A stretch of DNA of 64,000 nucleotides from Staphylococcus cornubiensis (GCF_900183575.1 NZ_FXUZ01000001.1:372001-436000); one strand, 5' to 3'. Shown: positions 9,730 to 19,988, numbered from the stretch's first letter. Numbers and translations: made by a program. The notes: generated by a model from the letters alone, not told the origin.

Positions 9730-9955
9730 CTATACATGTTCATTCATAAACTTCTTTATAATAGCACCTTCTAATCTTTTTACTTCCAGCAATGTTTGAT
9801 ACATACCATTTCGACAATATCCAGATAACAAATATTCTTTATGCATATTTTTGTGCGATAGTTTTCAAATCAATGATATTTACTTCACGATGACGATGTA
9901 CCTTTCTTTCTAATTTGTAAAGACATTTTTTAACAATATTCAATTCAGTACCCAT
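9730..9955 (-). pseudogene. Possible decayed gene: two overlapping 38-codon reading frames
   Basis: On the minus strand an ORF of 38 codons (ATG at 9955, stop at 9839) overlaps by eight bases a second ORF of 38 codons in another frame (ATG at 9846, stop at 9730). Joined by one frameshift they would give about 74 residues with a normal-looking composition (pieces such as KKCLYKLERKVHRHREVN and LLEVKRLEGAIIKKFM). I do not recognise a family. No clear Shine-Dalgarno precedes the first ORF. It could equally be chance reading frames in noncoding DNA. Confidence 0.25.
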
Positions 9956-10056
9956 AAAATTTAATGGTGGCTTTTATTACAAAAAAAGCAAATCAGATTT
10001 AATTTTTTGGTTGATAGTGTTAAGATAGAGAGTGATTAAAATTAGAGGTGTGTCAG

Positions 10057-10626
10057 ATGGAGAATACTTTTGAATGTTTAAAACAACAAATTGATAAACG
10101 GTTGAATCAACTCAATCGCCCCCAAAATATACATATTAATCAAGCTTTGAGTCAATTGTTAGATCAACTTGACGTTCCTTTAAATGCAAAACTCGCGTGT
10201 CTCTCTATTGATACATCAATGAAACATCTTGATAGAATCAGTTATTATCATTATGAACGTGACGCCATATTAATAGGTGATTTGCTTAGTGCACACTATT
10301 ATCAGTTACTAGCTGATTTAAAAGATGTGGAATTACAACTTCAAATGAGTCAAGCCATTGTTAAAATTAATGAATTAAAATCATACATTCAACATAAAGA
10401 TGATGTAGGCTCTGACGCAAATTTAATAGAGATGATGATTACAATCGAAACACTGTTAATTCAAGTGTTGATGAAACATTATCATATCGAACCGTCTTTT
10501 AAAGAAATACGTAACAAAATCATACAGCAACTCGACGTATCACAGCTCAGTTATTTAATTGATTGGCAGACCGATGACATTGAAAACATGATTGTCGCAT
10601 TGCAAAACTATACAAAAAGTAAATGA
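10057..10626 (+). CDS. hepS: Heptaprenyl diphosphate synthase, subunit I (HepS / GerCA type)
   Basis: This 189-residue protein is the small, non-catalytic-looking component of the two-subunit prenyl transferase that makes the C35 side chain of menaquinone. It lacks aspartate-rich motifs, as expected; assignment rests on general similarity and on position directly before menG and hepT, the conserved gerC-like order. A GTG at 10048 is in frame but lies within the Shine-Dalgarno agaggtg, so ATG 10057 is preferred. The small subunit is poorly conserved, so context carries most of the weight. Confidence 0.85.
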   Translation: MENTFECLKQQIDKRLNQLNRPQNIHINQALSQLLDQLDVPLNAKLACLSIDTSMKHLDRISYYHYERDAILIGDLLSAHYYQLLADLKDVELQLQMSQAIVKINELKSYIQHKDDVGSDANLIEMMITIETLLIQVLMKHYHIEPSFKEIRNKIIQQLDVSQLSYLIDWQTDDIENMIVALQNYTKSK

Positions 10627-10635
10627 GGTTTCAAA

Positions 10636-11349
10636 ATGACTAAAAATAAGGCAAATAAAGCACAAGTCCATGAAGTATTTCAAAATATTTCTGGCAAATA
10701 TGACCGTTTAAATAATATTATTAGCTTCGAACAACATAAAGTTTGGCGTAAAAAAGTTATGAAAGAAATGAATGTCCAAACAGGGGCTAGCGCATTAGAC
10801 GTATGTTGTGGGACTGCTGACTGGACGATTGCTTTAAGCCAAGCAGTAGGGCCAGACGGGGAAGTCACTGGACTTGATTTCAGTGAAAATATGTTAAAAG
10901 TCGGTGAAGAAAAAACCGCGCATATGGACAACATCCGTCTCGTTCAAGGTGACGCGATGGCATTACCATTTGATGATGATGCATTTGATTATGTAACAAT
11001 TGGATTTGGTTTACGTAATATTCCAGACTATACGAAAGCATTATCAGAAATGTATCGCGTGCTTAAACCAGGGGGCATGGTCGTATGTTTAGAAACAAGT
11101 CAACCGACATTGCCTGTTTTCAAGCAAGGCTATCGCTTATATTTTAAGTTCGTGATGCCTATTTTCGGTAAAATTTTTGCGAAATCAAAAGAAGAGTACG
11201 AGTGGTTACAACAATCTGCATTCGATTTTCCAGATCGCGAAACTTTAAAAAGTATGTTTGAAGATGTCAACTTTGAAAATGTCAAAGTACGCAGTTTTAC
11301 AGGTGGCGTGGCTGCCATGCACTTAGCTTATAAACCCAAAACGAACTAA
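10636..11349 (+). CDS. menG: Demethylmenaquinone methyltransferase
   Basis: This 237-residue SAM-dependent methyltransferase of the UbiE/MenG family performs the final methylation of menaquinone. The SAM-binding motif [11 protein letters not shown] is at about residues 54-64, and the UbiE signature stretch (GFGLRNIPD, then VCLETSQP) follows. It lies nine bases after hepS and 17 before hepT, so the three form one operon. Older names are ubiE or menH. Confidence 0.95.
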   Translation: MTKNKANKAQVHEVFQNISGKYDRLNNIISFEQHKVWRKKVMKEMNVQTGASALDVCCGTADWTIALSQAVGPDGEVTGLDFSENMLKVGEEKTAHMDNIRLVQGDAMALPFDDDAFDYVTIGFGLRNIPDYTKALSEMYRVLKPGGMVVCLETSQPTLPVFKQGYRLYFKFVMPIFGKIFAKSKEEYEWLQQSAFDFPDRETLKSMFEDVNFENVKVRSFTGGVAAMHLAYKPKTN

Positions 11350-11366
11350 TTAAAAGGTGATTATGC

Positions 11367-12323
11367 ATGTCGAAATTAAATTTGAATCAAGAAATTAAAA
11401 AAATTGAAAATGCTTTGAAACAGTTGATTCAATCAGAGGATTCAACATTACAAAGTGCTGCAGATCACCTTTTATCATCAGGAGGTAAGCGTGTTCGACC
11501 ATTATTTGTGATTTTAAGCAGTCACATCGGTGAGAATCCTGCAAATGATGCGGCTTATCGTGTTGCTACAGCATTGGAACTGATTCATATGGCGACGCTT
11601 GTCCATGATGATGTGATTGATTTCAGTGATAAAAGACGTGGCAGATTAACAATTGAAAAGAAGTGGGATCAACCGACTGCTATTTTAACAGGTAACTTTT
11701 TACTCGCACGTGCACTAGAACATTTATCATCTATTCAAGACAGTCGCATTCACCAAACACTGTCTCATGCGATTATTGAAGTTTGTCGCGGAGAGCTTTT
11801 CCAATTCCAAGATCAATTTAGATCGGAACAGTCGATTACGAACTATTTACGTCGTATCAATCGTAAAACCGCACTATTGATGCAACTTGCTACTGAAGTC
11901 GGTGCCATGAGTTCGGGGACTGATGACCAAACGATTCGTAAAATGCGTGACATTGGTCATCATATCGGGATGAGCTTCCAAATTGTAGATGATGTATTAG
12001 ATTTTACAAGTACAGAAAAGAAACTAGGTAAGCCTGTTGGAAGTGATTTGCGTAATGGACATATGACGTTACCAGTATTGTTAGAAATGAAGCAAAATCC
12101 ACAACTCAAAGAAAAAGTTGCAACGTTAACGCCGAATTCGCCGACTGAAGATTTTGATTGGTGTATTGAGCAAATACGTCAATCAGAATCCATTACACGT
12201 TCTTTAGACATTAGTCAAAGGTATTTGGATAAAGCTTCAACGTTACTTGAAACACTACCTAAAAACGAGATTAAACCACATTTCAGAAAATTAATAAAAA
12301 GATTACAAAACAGAATGAATTAA
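11367..12323 (+). CDS. hepT: Heptaprenyl diphosphate synthase, subunit II (HepT / GerCC type)
   Basis: This 318-residue catalytic subunit of a trans-polyprenyl synthase condenses isopentenyl diphosphate onto farnesyl diphosphate for the menaquinone side chain. Both Mg-binding aspartate motifs are present: DDVID at residues 81-85 and DDVLD at 208-212. It is the last gene of the hepS-menG-hepT operon; ndk follows after 81 bases and has its own promoter. Confidence 0.94.
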   Translation: MSKLNLNQEIKKIENALKQLIQSEDSTLQSAADHLLSSGGKRVRPLFVILSSHIGENPANDAAYRVATALELIHMATLVHDDVIDFSDKRRGRLTIEKKWDQPTAILTGNFLLARALEHLSSIQDSRIHQTLSHAIIEVCRGELFQFQDQFRSEQSITNYLRRINRKTALLMQLATEVGAMSSGTDDQTIRKMRDIGHHIGMSFQIVDDVLDFTSTEKKLGKPVGSDLRNGHMTLPVLLEMKQNPQLKEKVATLTPNSPTEDFDWCIEQIRQSESITRSLDISQRYLDKASTLLETLPKNEIKPHFRKLIKRLQNRMN

Positions 12324-12335
12324 TCTACTTTCTTG

Positions 12336-12364
12336 TTGAAAGCGCTTTAAACTAATGATAGGAT
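12336..12364 (+). promoter_or_regulatory. Promoter of ndk with a cre-like site over the -35
   Basis: TTGAAA (12336-12341), a 17-bp spacer and TAGGAT (12359-12364). The -35 lies inside ttgaaagcgctttaa (12336-12350), which fits the CcpA cre consensus WTGNAANCGNWNNCW except for one position. Binding by CcpA would be expected to block the promoter. Confidence 0.5.
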
Positions 12365-12404
12365 AGTCTTGTAATACATAAAAACACAGGGGGCATTTCT
12401 CATC

Positions 12405-12857
12405 ATGGAAAAAAGTTTTGTAATGATTAAACCGGACGCGGTACAACGTAAATTAATTGGTGAAATTGTTCAACGTATCGAACAAAAGGGGTTAAAGCTT
12501 GTTGGGGCTAAATTAATGACAGTACCTCAATCTTTAGCCGAAACACATTATGGTGAACATGAAGGAAAACCATTTTATGAATCACTCATTTCTTTCATTA
12601 CATCAGCACCAGTATTTGCGATGGTCGTAGAAGGTGAAAACGCTGTTGCAGTTTCACGCCATATTATCGGAAGCACAAATCCTTCTGAAGCGACACCAGG
12701 TTCAATTCGTGGAGATTTAGGCTTAACAGTAGGGCGTAATGTGATTCACGGTTCGGACTCAGTGGAATCAGCAGAACGAGAAATTGCACTTTGGTTTAAA
12801 GACGAAGAAATCAGTTCATACCATACACCAGATGAAACTTGGTTATATGAAGCATAA
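12405..12857 (+). CDS. ndk: Nucleoside diphosphate kinase
   Basis: This 150-residue enzyme balances nucleoside triphosphate pools by moving phosphate between NTPs and NDPs through a phospho-histidine. The active-site motif RNVIHGSDS contains His115, and KPDAV is near the N-terminus. Length is standard. It is monocistronic, between a promoter with a cre-like site and a terminator. Confidence 0.97.
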   Translation: MEKSFVMIKPDAVQRKLIGEIVQRIEQKGLKLVGAKLMTVPQSLAETHYGEHEGKPFYESLISFITSAPVFAMVVEGENAVAVSRHIIGSTNPSEATPGSIRGDLGLTVGRNVIHGSDSVESAEREIALWFKDEEISSYHTPDETWLYEA

Positions 12858-12876
12858 TGAATACACTCATTTTACG

Positions 12877-12915
12877 GGGCTTGGACATTCAGTTGTCTGA
12901 GCCCTCCATTTGTTT
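12877..12915 (+). terminator. Terminator after ndk
   Basis: An 11-bp stem (12877-12887 with 12894-12904, two G-T pairs) and a 6-base loop, followed by a T-rich tail. Confidence 0.75.
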
Positions 12916-13105
12916 TAAGACGCTATTTATCATTGTTAATAAAGCGCCAATATAGACGTTCACCTATGCAACAATAAAGTCTATTAAAGTGTATTTAAAT
13001 CGTTCTGAAACTGGTTTGGGTGGTCTTTAAAACTACAAATAATTCTTTAGTGATTAAAAGCGGTGAATAATAAAAGCATTTTCTGTTAAATTCTTTTCTG
13101 TTTTA

Positions 13106-13114
13106 TGCTATGAT
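13106..13114 (+). promoter_or_regulatory. Extended -10 element upstream of aroC
   Basis: TGCTATGAT, 40 bases before the aroC start. No good -35 is seen (ttaaat at 13086-13091). Confidence 0.4.
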
Positions 13115-13153
13115 ATGAAACATATGAACTATAAGGTAAGGGGAGTGCTAACC

Positions 13154-14323
13154 ATGTTGAGATTTTTAACGTCTGGAGAATCACACGGTCCACAATTAAC
13201 AGTAATTATTGAAGGGCTACCAGCAAATATGGCAATTGATATTGATCAAATTAATGAAGAAATGTTTAAACGTCAAGGTGGCTATGGCAGAGGACGTCGC
13301 ATGCAAATTGAAAAAGATACTGTAGAAATCGTCTCAGGTGTACGTCATGGTTATACTTTAGGCAGTCCTGTCACAGTAGTCATTAAGAATGATGATTTTA
13401 CACATTGGCGTAACATTATGGGGGCTGCACCTATTTCTGATGAAGAGAAAGAGAATATGAAACGTGTGATCACGAAACCAAGACCAGGTCATGCAGATTT
13501 AGTTGGTGGAATGAAATATAATCATCGTGATTTACGTAATGTGCTCGAACGTTCATCTGCTCGTGAAACAGCGGCACGTGTTGCTGTCGGTGCACTATGT
13601 AAACAATTACTAAAACAGTTAGGCATTGACGTTTATAGCCGTGTCGTTGAAATTGGTGGCATTAAAGATGAGGGCCTTTACGATATTCAAACAATTATTG
13701 AAAACGTCGATAAAAATGATGTCCGCGTGATTGACGACAGCATTGCACAAGCGATCCGTGATAAAATCGATAGCGCTAAAAAAGAAGGCGATTCTATCGG
13801 TGGCGTCGTCCAAGTGATTGTCGACCATATGCCTGTGGGGATCGGTAGCTATGTTCATTACGACAGAAAACTTGATGGTCGCATTGCACAAAGCGTTGTT
13901 GGCATTAACGCATTCAAAGGTGTGAGTTTCGGCGAAGGATTTAAAGCTGCTGAAAAATTAGGAAGCGAAATTCAAGATCCAATTTTATATTCAGAAGAAC
14001 AAGGCTACTACAGAGCATCGAATCATCTCGGCGGTTTGGAAGGCGGCATGTCAAATGGTATGCCAATTATCGTTAATGGTGTGATGAAACCTATTCCAAC
14101 ATTATATAAACCACTTGCATCTGTAGATATCGACACGAAAGAACCATTCAAAGCAACGATTGAAAGATCTGACAGTTGTGCTGTACCTGCTGCGAGTATC
14201 GTTTGTGAACATGCTGTTTCATACGAAATTGCAAGAAGCATTTTAGAAGAATTTGGCTCACATGATTTTGCACGCCTTGCACAACAAGTTGCTGAAAGAC
14301 GTGAACTGAACCAAACATTTTAA
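13154..14323 (+). CDS. aroC: Chorismate synthase
   Basis: This 389-residue enzyme converts EPSP to chorismate using reduced FMN, the last step of the shikimate pathway. Family signatures include the N-terminal SGESHG, RPGHADL, and the ERSSARETA stretch. In-frame ATGs at 13115 and 13124 would add up to 13 residues, but the normal family start and the Shine-Dalgarno aaggggag point to ATG 13154. It heads the run aroC-aroB-aroA, with gaps of 16 and 0 bases. Confidence 0.96.
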   Translation: MLRFLTSGESHGPQLTVIIEGLPANMAIDIDQINEEMFKRQGGYGRGRRMQIEKDTVEIVSGVRHGYTLGSPVTVVIKNDDFTHWRNIMGAAPISDEEKENMKRVITKPRPGHADLVGGMKYNHRDLRNVLERSSARETAARVAVGALCKQLLKQLGIDVYSRVVEIGGIKDEGLYDIQTIIENVDKNDVRVIDDSIAQAIRDKIDSAKKEGDSIGGVVQVIVDHMPVGIGSYVHYDRKLDGRIAQSVVGINAFKGVSFGEGFKAAEKLGSEIQDPILYSEEQGYYRASNHLGGLEGGMSNGMPIIVNGVMKPIPTLYKPLASVDIDTKEPFKATIERSDSCAVPAASIVCEHAVSYEIARSILEEFGSHDFARLAQQVAERRELNQTF

Positions 14324-14339
14324 TGATAGGTGATGAACT

Positions 14340-15413
14340 ATGCAATTAACAACGACGTATCCAGATCGTAATTATCCGATTATTATTGAACATTCTGCCT
14401 TTGAAAGATTAGATACATTTGTTTCTGACTATCAACATGTATTTGTATTTGTCGATCAAAGTGTCTACTCTGTTTGGGAAAACAAAATTTCTCGTTTCGT
14501 CAATGACCATCATTATACAACTTTTCAAATTCCTTCAGGTGAACAAGTGAAATATATGGCGCAATATGAACATTATATTGAAGCACTCCTTGCTCATCAA
14601 CCTACCCGTAATACATGTCTAATTGCAATAGGTGGCGGGGCAACAGGTGACTTCGTTGGCTTTTTAGCAGCGACATTATTACGTGGTGTTGATTTTATTC
14701 AAGTGCCAACAACCATTCTTGCTCACGATTCAAGCATTGGCGGAAAAGTAGGCATTAATACCACACAAGGTAAAAATTTGGTCGGCGCTTTTCACCGTCC
14801 GAAAGCTGTCATTTATGATTTAGAATTCCTTACTTCTTTACCTTTTGATGAAATATTAAGCGGTTATGGCGAAGTGTATAAACATGCGCTACTCAATGAC
14901 GAAGCGTCTGTGCGCGCGCTCGAACAAGTTTATCCAAACAAGGGCGAATTAAAACAACTTCAGTCGATTGAACAATATTTAATACAAGGCATTCAAACGA
15001 AACTTCAAATTGTGCTCAATGATGAAAAAGAATGCGGACAGCGCCAGTTTTTAAACTTAGGTCATACGTTTGGACATGCAATTGAATACAAGTATCGTCT
15101 CGCTCATGGCCATGCAGTCATGATCGGGATTTTGTATCAATTCATCGTCTCAAATCTGATGTTAAACAGCCATTTTGAAATTAATCATTACATCACGTAT
15201 ATGAAAGCACTAGGCTATCCTTTAGAGATAATGAGTCAATTTGAGTTTGAGCCATTATTAAAACTCATGTTACATGACAAGAAAAATGATGCTAACGGCG
15301 TACGTATGGTACTGTTACAATCGATAGGCAATCCTACTGTACAGCATGTCGACATCTCTACATTACGACAAGCATTTGATACACTGATTCAACAATATCA
15401 AGAGGTGATTTAA
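14340..15413 (+). CDS. aroB: 3-dehydroquinate synthase
   Basis: This 357-residue NAD- and metal-dependent enzyme cyclises DAHP to 3-dehydroquinate, the second shikimate step. It shows the GGGATGDFVGF nucleotide motif, the ILAHDSSIGGKVGIN segment and metal-ligand histidines in LGHTFGHAIE. A Shine-Dalgarno taggtgatg precedes the ATG. Its stop codon abuts the aroA start, indicating translational linkage. Confidence 0.96.
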   Translation: MQLTTTYPDRNYPIIIEHSAFERLDTFVSDYQHVFVFVDQSVYSVWENKISRFVNDHHYTTFQIPSGEQVKYMAQYEHYIEALLAHQPTRNTCLIAIGGGATGDFVGFLAATLLRGVDFIQVPTTILAHDSSIGGKVGINTTQGKNLVGAFHRPKAVIYDLEFLTSLPFDEILSGYGEVYKHALLNDEASVRALEQVYPNKGELKQLQSIEQYLIQGIQTKLQIVLNDEKECGQRQFLNLGHTFGHAIEYKYRLAHGHAVMIGILYQFIVSNLMLNSHFEINHYITYMKALGYPLEIMSQFEFEPLLKLMLHDKKNDANGVRMVLLQSIGNPTVQHVDISTLRQAFDTLIQQYQEVI

Positions 15414-16703
15414 ATGGAAAAAATTGCGATTAACGGGCCGCTAAAAGGTGAAGTCACGGTACCAGGTGATAAATCTATGACGCACCGTGCGATTATGCTT
15501 GCTTCATTAGCACAAGGACGTTCTGTGATACATCGTCCTCTCTTAGGTGAAGATTGCTTAAGAACAGCGAAAATTTTTGAACTTTTAGGCGTTAAAATGG
15601 AAATTACAGATGATGCTATTGACATTGATTCACCTGGTTACGCCCATTTTCAAACACCTCATCAAACATTATATACCGGCAATTCCGGTACAACGACACG
15701 TTTAATGGCAGGATTACTCGGTGGGCTCGGCATTCAAAGTGTATTATCAGGAGATGCTTCGATTGGCAAAAGACCTATGGATCGCATTCTTCAACCGCTT
15801 CGACAAATGAACATCAATATTAATGGTGTTGACGATAATTACACACCGCTTATCATTGGTTCGAGTGAAGTAAAAGGGATTCATTATGATATGCCTGTCG
15901 CGAGTGCGCAAGTGAAAAGTGCTATTTTATTTGCGAGTCTATTCGCTAAAGAGACAACGACAATTCATGAAATAGATGTGTCCCGTAATCATACTGAAAC
16001 GATGTTCGCACATTACGGTATTCCTGTTCAAACTCAAGGTTTAACAGCGACACTTCCAGGTGAAGGGATTCATCATATCAAACCACGTGATTTCGATGTG
16101 CCTGGAGATATTTCATCAGCTGCCTTTCTTATCGTTGCAGCGTTAATTACACCCGGCAGTGATATTACTATTCGTAATGTCGGAATTAATCCAACGCGTG
16201 ATGGGATTATAGAAATTGTGGAACGTATGGGTGGTAACATTTCACTTTCTGACCAAACAAATGGCCCAGAGCCGACTGCAACAATTCGTGTACAATATAC
16301 ACCGAACTTAAAAGGCATCGAAATCGGTGGTGGACTCATTCCAAGATGTATTGATGAACTGCCGACGATTGCGTTACTCTGTACACAAGCAAATGGTTCA
16401 AGTATCATTAAAGATGCTGAAGAATTAAAAGTGAAAGAGACCAACCGTATTGACACAACTGCAAACGAACTCGACAAGTTAGGTTTGAAACTGCAACCGA
16501 CTGATGATGGACTGATCATTGAACCTTCCACAATCAGTCAAATGCAACCTGTCGACAGTCATACTGATCATCGTATTGGTATGATGTTAGCAATCGCTTC
16601 ACTCTTAACATCTGAACCGATTCAAATCGCTCAGTTCGAAAGTGTCAATGTGTCATTCCCAGGTTTTTTACCACTACTCAAACAATTAGTAAATGAGGGA
16701 TAG
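15414..16703 (+). CDS. aroA: 3-phosphoshikimate 1-carboxyvinyltransferase (EPSP synthase)
   Basis: This 429-residue enzyme joins phosphoenolpyruvate to shikimate 3-phosphate. The N-terminal [10 protein letters not shown] motif and GNSGTTTRL motif bind substrates, and DHRIGM lies near the C-terminus. The GNSGTTTRL form (Ala/Ser pattern differing from the E. coli enzyme) is usual for staphylococcal EPSP synthases. The start directly follows the aroB stop, and the TPR gene begins two bases after the aroA stop. Confidence 0.96.
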   Translation: MEKIAINGPLKGEVTVPGDKSMTHRAIMLASLAQGRSVIHRPLLGEDCLRTAKIFELLGVKMEITDDAIDIDSPGYAHFQTPHQTLYTGNSGTTTRLMAGLLGGLGIQSVLSGDASIGKRPMDRILQPLRQMNININGVDDNYTPLIIGSSEVKGIHYDMPVASAQVKSAILFASLFAKETTTIHEIDVSRNHTETMFAHYGIPVQTQGLTATLPGEGIHHIKPRDFDVPGDISSAAFLIVAALITPGSDITIRNVGINPTRDGIIEIVERMGGNISLSDQTNGPEPTATIRVQYTPNLKGIEIGGGLIPRCIDELPTIALLCTQANGSSIIKDAEELKVKETNRIDTTANELDKLGLKLQPTDDGLIIEPSTISQMQPVDSHTDHRIGMMLAIASLLTSEPIQIAQFESVNVSFPGFLPLLKQLVNEG

Positions 16704-16704
16704 T

Positions 16705-17946
16705 ATGCAAGATATCTACAAATTAATTGACGATATCAACTTACAAAAATTAGAACAACTAGATTCTCGAGTTCAGGAGGCATTGCAATCGGATAACGAC
16801 GATGCATTGTTTGTACTTGGCGAAACATTATACCAGTTTGGACTCACACCACAAGGCCTCGAAGTCTTTCGCACACTTTATATGAAGTATCCTGATGAAG
16901 ATGAAATTTTAATCTATTTTATTGATGGCCTCATTTCAGAGAACCAAACGGATGAAGCATTAGAGTTTTTAAATGAAGTGCCACTCACGCCTGAACGTTT
17001 AATGTTAGAAGCTGACTTATATCAACAAATTAATATGATAGATATTGCGATTGAAAAAATTGAACAAGCCATTGAATTACAACCTGCTGATCCAATCGTA
17101 CATTTCGCATTAGCAGAATTACTATATTATGATGGTCAATATTTACGTGCATCACGAGAATATGACACTGTACTTGAAAGCGGAGAGTATGAAGTGAACG
17201 GTGTCAACTTATTTTCACGTTTAGCTGACAGCAGTCTTCAAAGCGGGAACTATACCGATGCATTACGTTGGTTTGATGAAATCAATGATAATGAACTCTC
17301 ATCTGAAGACTATCTTAAAAAGGCGATTGCTTATGAAAAGAATGATTTAACACATGAAGCAATTAAACTGATGAAAACATTATTACAAAAAGACCCTGAT
17401 TTCATTCAAGGTTATTACTATTTACAACAGCTTTACGAAAATGAAAAAACATTTGCGGATGCCATTGAAATTGGACAAGAAGGATTGCGTCTCAACCAAT
17501 TTTATAAAGAACTGATGTATAGTACAGGCGCATTGCAAATCGAACACGGGGATCAAAATGAAGGTGTCACATTGTTGAAGCAAGCACTTGAAGTAGACCC
17601 TGGTTATCAAGAGCCGTTACTTATGTTAGCTGACTTTTTACGTAACGAAGAAGATTATGAAGCATTAATTGAATTAGTGCAGTATGTGGATGAAGAAGAT
17701 ATGGATCCTCAGTTTATGTGGCAACTCGCTTATGCATTAGGACAAGAAGAGCGCGACAAAGAAGCACAACATTTCTATGCATTAGCTTTTGAATCTATGC
17801 GTGAAAATATCGATTTCTTGAAAGATTACTATTATTATCTCATTGAAATCGGTCAAATTGAACAAGCGAAAACGATACTTCAATTGTTATTACAAAAAGA
17901 TAGTGGTAACCCAGAGTGGGATGCTGAACAAGGACGTTTACTGTAA
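16705..17946 (+). CDS. TPR-repeat protein (YpiA-like)
   Basis: This 413-residue soluble protein consists of tandem tetratricopeptide repeats across nearly its whole length (for example DPIVHFALAELLYYDGQYL and DEGVTLL-type helices), a scaffold for protein contacts. It corresponds to the YpiA-type protein found after aroA in Bacillus and Staphylococcus; its role is unknown. An ATG at 16693 is in frame but lies upstream of the gaggga Shine-Dalgarno, so ATG 16705 is chosen. It is co-transcribed with the aro genes by spacing, and with ypiB 11 bases later. Confidence 0.88.
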   Translation: MQDIYKLIDDINLQKLEQLDSRVQEALQSDNDDALFVLGETLYQFGLTPQGLEVFRTLYMKYPDEDEILIYFIDGLISENQTDEALEFLNEVPLTPERLMLEADLYQQINMIDIAIEKIEQAIELQPADPIVHFALAELLYYDGQYLRASREYDTVLESGEYEVNGVNLFSRLADSSLQSGNYTDALRWFDEINDNELSSEDYLKKAIAYEKNDLTHEAIKLMKTLLQKDPDFIQGYYYLQQLYENEKTFADAIEIGQEGLRLNQFYKELMYSTGALQIEHGDQNEGVTLLKQALEVDPGYQEPLLMLADFLRNEEDYEALIELVQYVDEEDMDPQFMWQLAYALGQEERDKEAQHFYALAFESMRENIDFLKDYYYYLIEIGQIEQAKTILQLLLQKDSGNPEWDAEQGRLL

Positions 17947-17957
17947 GGTGATGACAT

Positions 17958-18515
17958 ATGCTAGACACGCGTTTAAACTTTGAAAAACGTGACTTTATCG
18001 AGTATTTACTCTTTCACTATCAATTTAAATCTCGCATCAGTGTGTGGTTATTAAATTTAATTAAAACGAACCATGCGCTTATTGAAAATATCCATTTTGT
18101 CGACCAAATCGTATCCGAACATCCTACATTAGAAATGGCTGTGGCAGATGCTTCCTCCATAGCGATTCAATATCGTGATGGCGATACATTGTTAATGAAC
18201 TCTAATGAAATATTTAACCGGGTCATTCATCATTCACAGCAACTTGATATTAAAATCCATTTTAAGCGTGAAGCTGAACGTGACTTGCGTTTGGATCATT
18301 TGTTACTCAAACAACTACTAGCAAATCAAAATGGAGATGCTTATTTAAATGATATGTATGCGATAGAGTTATCACAAAGCACTGAACATCAGTTGATTCA
18401 CTTGTTAAACTCACACATCGACGTCAGTTTAAGCTTAAAAGATATCCAGTCCTTTAAACATTACACAAAAATTTTAAATCTCATTAAGTTACGGCACATC
18501 ACTGATGAAACTTAA
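17958..18515 (+). CDS. ypiB: UPF0302 family protein (YpiB-like)
   Basis: This 185-residue protein of the UPF0302/YpiB family has the N-terminal conserved block FIEYLLFHYQFKSRISVWLL, and it sits after the YpiA-type TPR gene as in Bacillus. The function is unknown. I do not see a clear C-terminal IDEAL motif as found in Bacillus YpiB, though the segment RLDHLLLKQLLANQNGDAYL may be its diverged form. The Shine-Dalgarno is aaggtgatg. Confidence 0.75.
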   Translation: MLDTRLNFEKRDFIEYLLFHYQFKSRISVWLLNLIKTNHALIENIHFVDQIVSEHPTLEMAVADASSIAIQYRDGDTLLMNSNEIFNRVIHHSQQLDIKIHFKREAERDLRLDHLLLKQLLANQNGDAYLNDMYAIELSQSTEHQLIHLLNSHIDVSLSLKDIQSFKHYTKILNLIKLRHITDET

Positions 18516-18544
18516 ACACTCATATACGAAAGGTACCCGTTATT

Positions 18545-19138
18545 ATGTGGACATATCTACAAAATACGTTATTCTATCAACGCCCAATACTCATCTTTAT
18601 CATCATGTGTAATATTCTCGGGACAATTTACGGTTATATTTGGTACGCGCCACAACTCATGAGATCACCTTGGTATTTTTGGCCATTTATCCCAGACAGC
18701 CCAACTGCGACGCTATTTTTAGTCGTCAGTTTAACCTTACTATTATTTAAGAAACATAGTGCCATTATTGATACACTTGCATTCGTTACATTATTAAAAT
18801 ATGGTATTTGGGCAGTCATGATGAATTTATTATTATTTATTGAGGACGATACGATTTACATCATGGGGCTTATGTTAATCATTTCTCACGGCATTATGGC
18901 AATTCAAGCATTGTTATTTTTACCACAATTCAAATTCACTTTGATGAGTTTAGGTGTTGCTATCATATGGGTTTTTCATAATGATGTGATTGATTATGTG
19001 TTTCATCAATATCCAGTATATGGGGGACTCGGACATTATGAACCACAAATTGGTTACCTCGCATTTTGGTTGTCTATTCTCCCTATTTTGTTCATCATTT
19101 ATTGGCTCAGTAGGGGTAAAAAGATTGACCAAGTTTGA
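18545..19138 (+). CDS. ypjA: DUF1405 family membrane protein (YpjA-like)
   Basis: This 197-residue polytopic protein has about six hydrophobic segments and the DUF1405 features GYIWYAPQL and SPWYFWPFIPDSP near the N-terminus. The function is unknown. It is 29 bases after ypiB. A nearby ATG at 19135 overlaps its stop, but the next gene's real start is at 19177. Confidence 0.82.
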   Translation: MWTYLQNTLFYQRPILIFIIMCNILGTIYGYIWYAPQLMRSPWYFWPFIPDSPTATLFLVVSLTLLLFKKHSAIIDTLAFVTLLKYGIWAVMMNLLLFIEDDTIYIMGLMLIISHGIMAIQALLFLPQFKFTLMSLGVAIIWVFHNDVIDYVFHQYPVYGGLGHYEPQIGYLAFWLSILPILFIIYWLSRGKKIDQV

Positions 19139-19176
19139 TGAAGCCAGTACAATATGATTATAAAGGAGTGAGCATA

Positions 19177-19875
19177 ATGTCTATCATGTCTTTAATTATT
19201 TATTTTGTTATACTTATGATCCTCCCAATGTATGCACAACACCAAGTTAAATCTAACTATGAAAAATATGCTCAAGTTAGATCAACAAGTGGCAAGACGG
19301 GACGAGAAGTAGCATTAGAAATTTTACACGCAAATGGCATTTACGATGTCGAAGTCAAAGAAGGTCAAGGGTTTTTAACGGACCATTACGATCCAAAAAA
19401 TAAAGTCGTAGTGTTGTCACCTTCAAACTACAACAAACCGAGTGTTGCCGGAACTGCGATTGCCGCTCACGAAGTTGGTCACGCAATTCAGCATTACGAA
19501 GGTTATTTCTTTTTACGTTTCCGTAGTGCATTAGTACCAGTTGCGAACATTGGTAGTTCGATGTCATATATTTTCATTATGGCCGGAATTATCATGACAT
19601 CATTACACATGGCAATTGGTTCAACAGCGTTATGGATTGGTATTTTCTTAATGGCATTCGCTGTATTGTTCTCCATTGTCACGTTGCCAGTCGAATTTGA
19701 CGCAAGTAAACGTGCAATGAATCAAATACAAAGAATGCATATCGTGAATGAAAAAGAATATAAGCATGCTGGTCGCGTATTAAGAGCAGCAGCGATGACT
19801 TATGTTGCAGCGACAGCCGTTGCAGTTGCTGAGCTAGTCCGCTTGATTTTAATCGCACGTTCAGCAGATCAATAA
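19177..19875 (+). CDS. Membrane zinc metallopeptidase, YugP-like
   Basis: This 232-residue protein has an N-terminal membrane segment, a zinc-binding HEVGH motif (residues 98-102) and further hydrophobic segments after it, the layout of the YugP/DUF2268-like neutral zinc metallopeptidases. The substrate is unknown. An upstream in-frame ATG (19135) overlaps the ypjA stop, but the strong Shine-Dalgarno aaaggagtg at 19162-19170 fixes the start at 19177. It is the last gene of a run that appears to begin at aroC, and ends at a strong terminator. Confidence 0.82.
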   Translation: MSIMSLIIYFVILMILPMYAQHQVKSNYEKYAQVRSTSGKTGREVALEILHANGIYDVEVKEGQGFLTDHYDPKNKVVVLSPSNYNKPSVAGTAIAAHEVGHAIQHYEGYFFLRFRSALVPVANIGSSMSYIFIMAGIIMTSLHMAIGSTALWIGIFLMAFAVLFSIVTLPVEFDASKRAMNQIQRMHIVNEKEYKHAGRVLRAAAMTYVAATAVAVAELVRLILIARSADQ

Positions 19876-19883
19876 TAAACATT

Positions 19884-19922
19884 AAAAAGAGTTGGGGGAC
19901 ATTGGACCCAGCTCTTTTTTAT
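19884..19922 (+). terminator. Terminator after the YugP-like gene
   Basis: A 13-bp stem (19884-19896 with 19907-19919, one G-T pair), a 10-base loop and a T run. Confidence 0.88.
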
Positions 19923-19988
19923 TTACACATTAATTAAAAATCATCCATGATTCAAGATAGAGTTTTACTTATAAAAAAGGTGCATAGA

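Larger units (their letters stand above)
9641..10056. other. Intergenic region hup to hepS, 416 bp
   Basis: It holds the hup terminator, a pair of small reverse-strand ORFs that may be a decayed gene (9730-9955), and a weak promoter candidate near 10021 (TAAGAT with TG). Nothing else is recognisable. Confidence 0.5.

Noticed and set aside
16073-16531. A 152-codon reverse-strand reading frame
   Set aside because: It lies wholly inside aroA, which is certain, and has no Shine-Dalgarno or family match; it is an antisense shadow.
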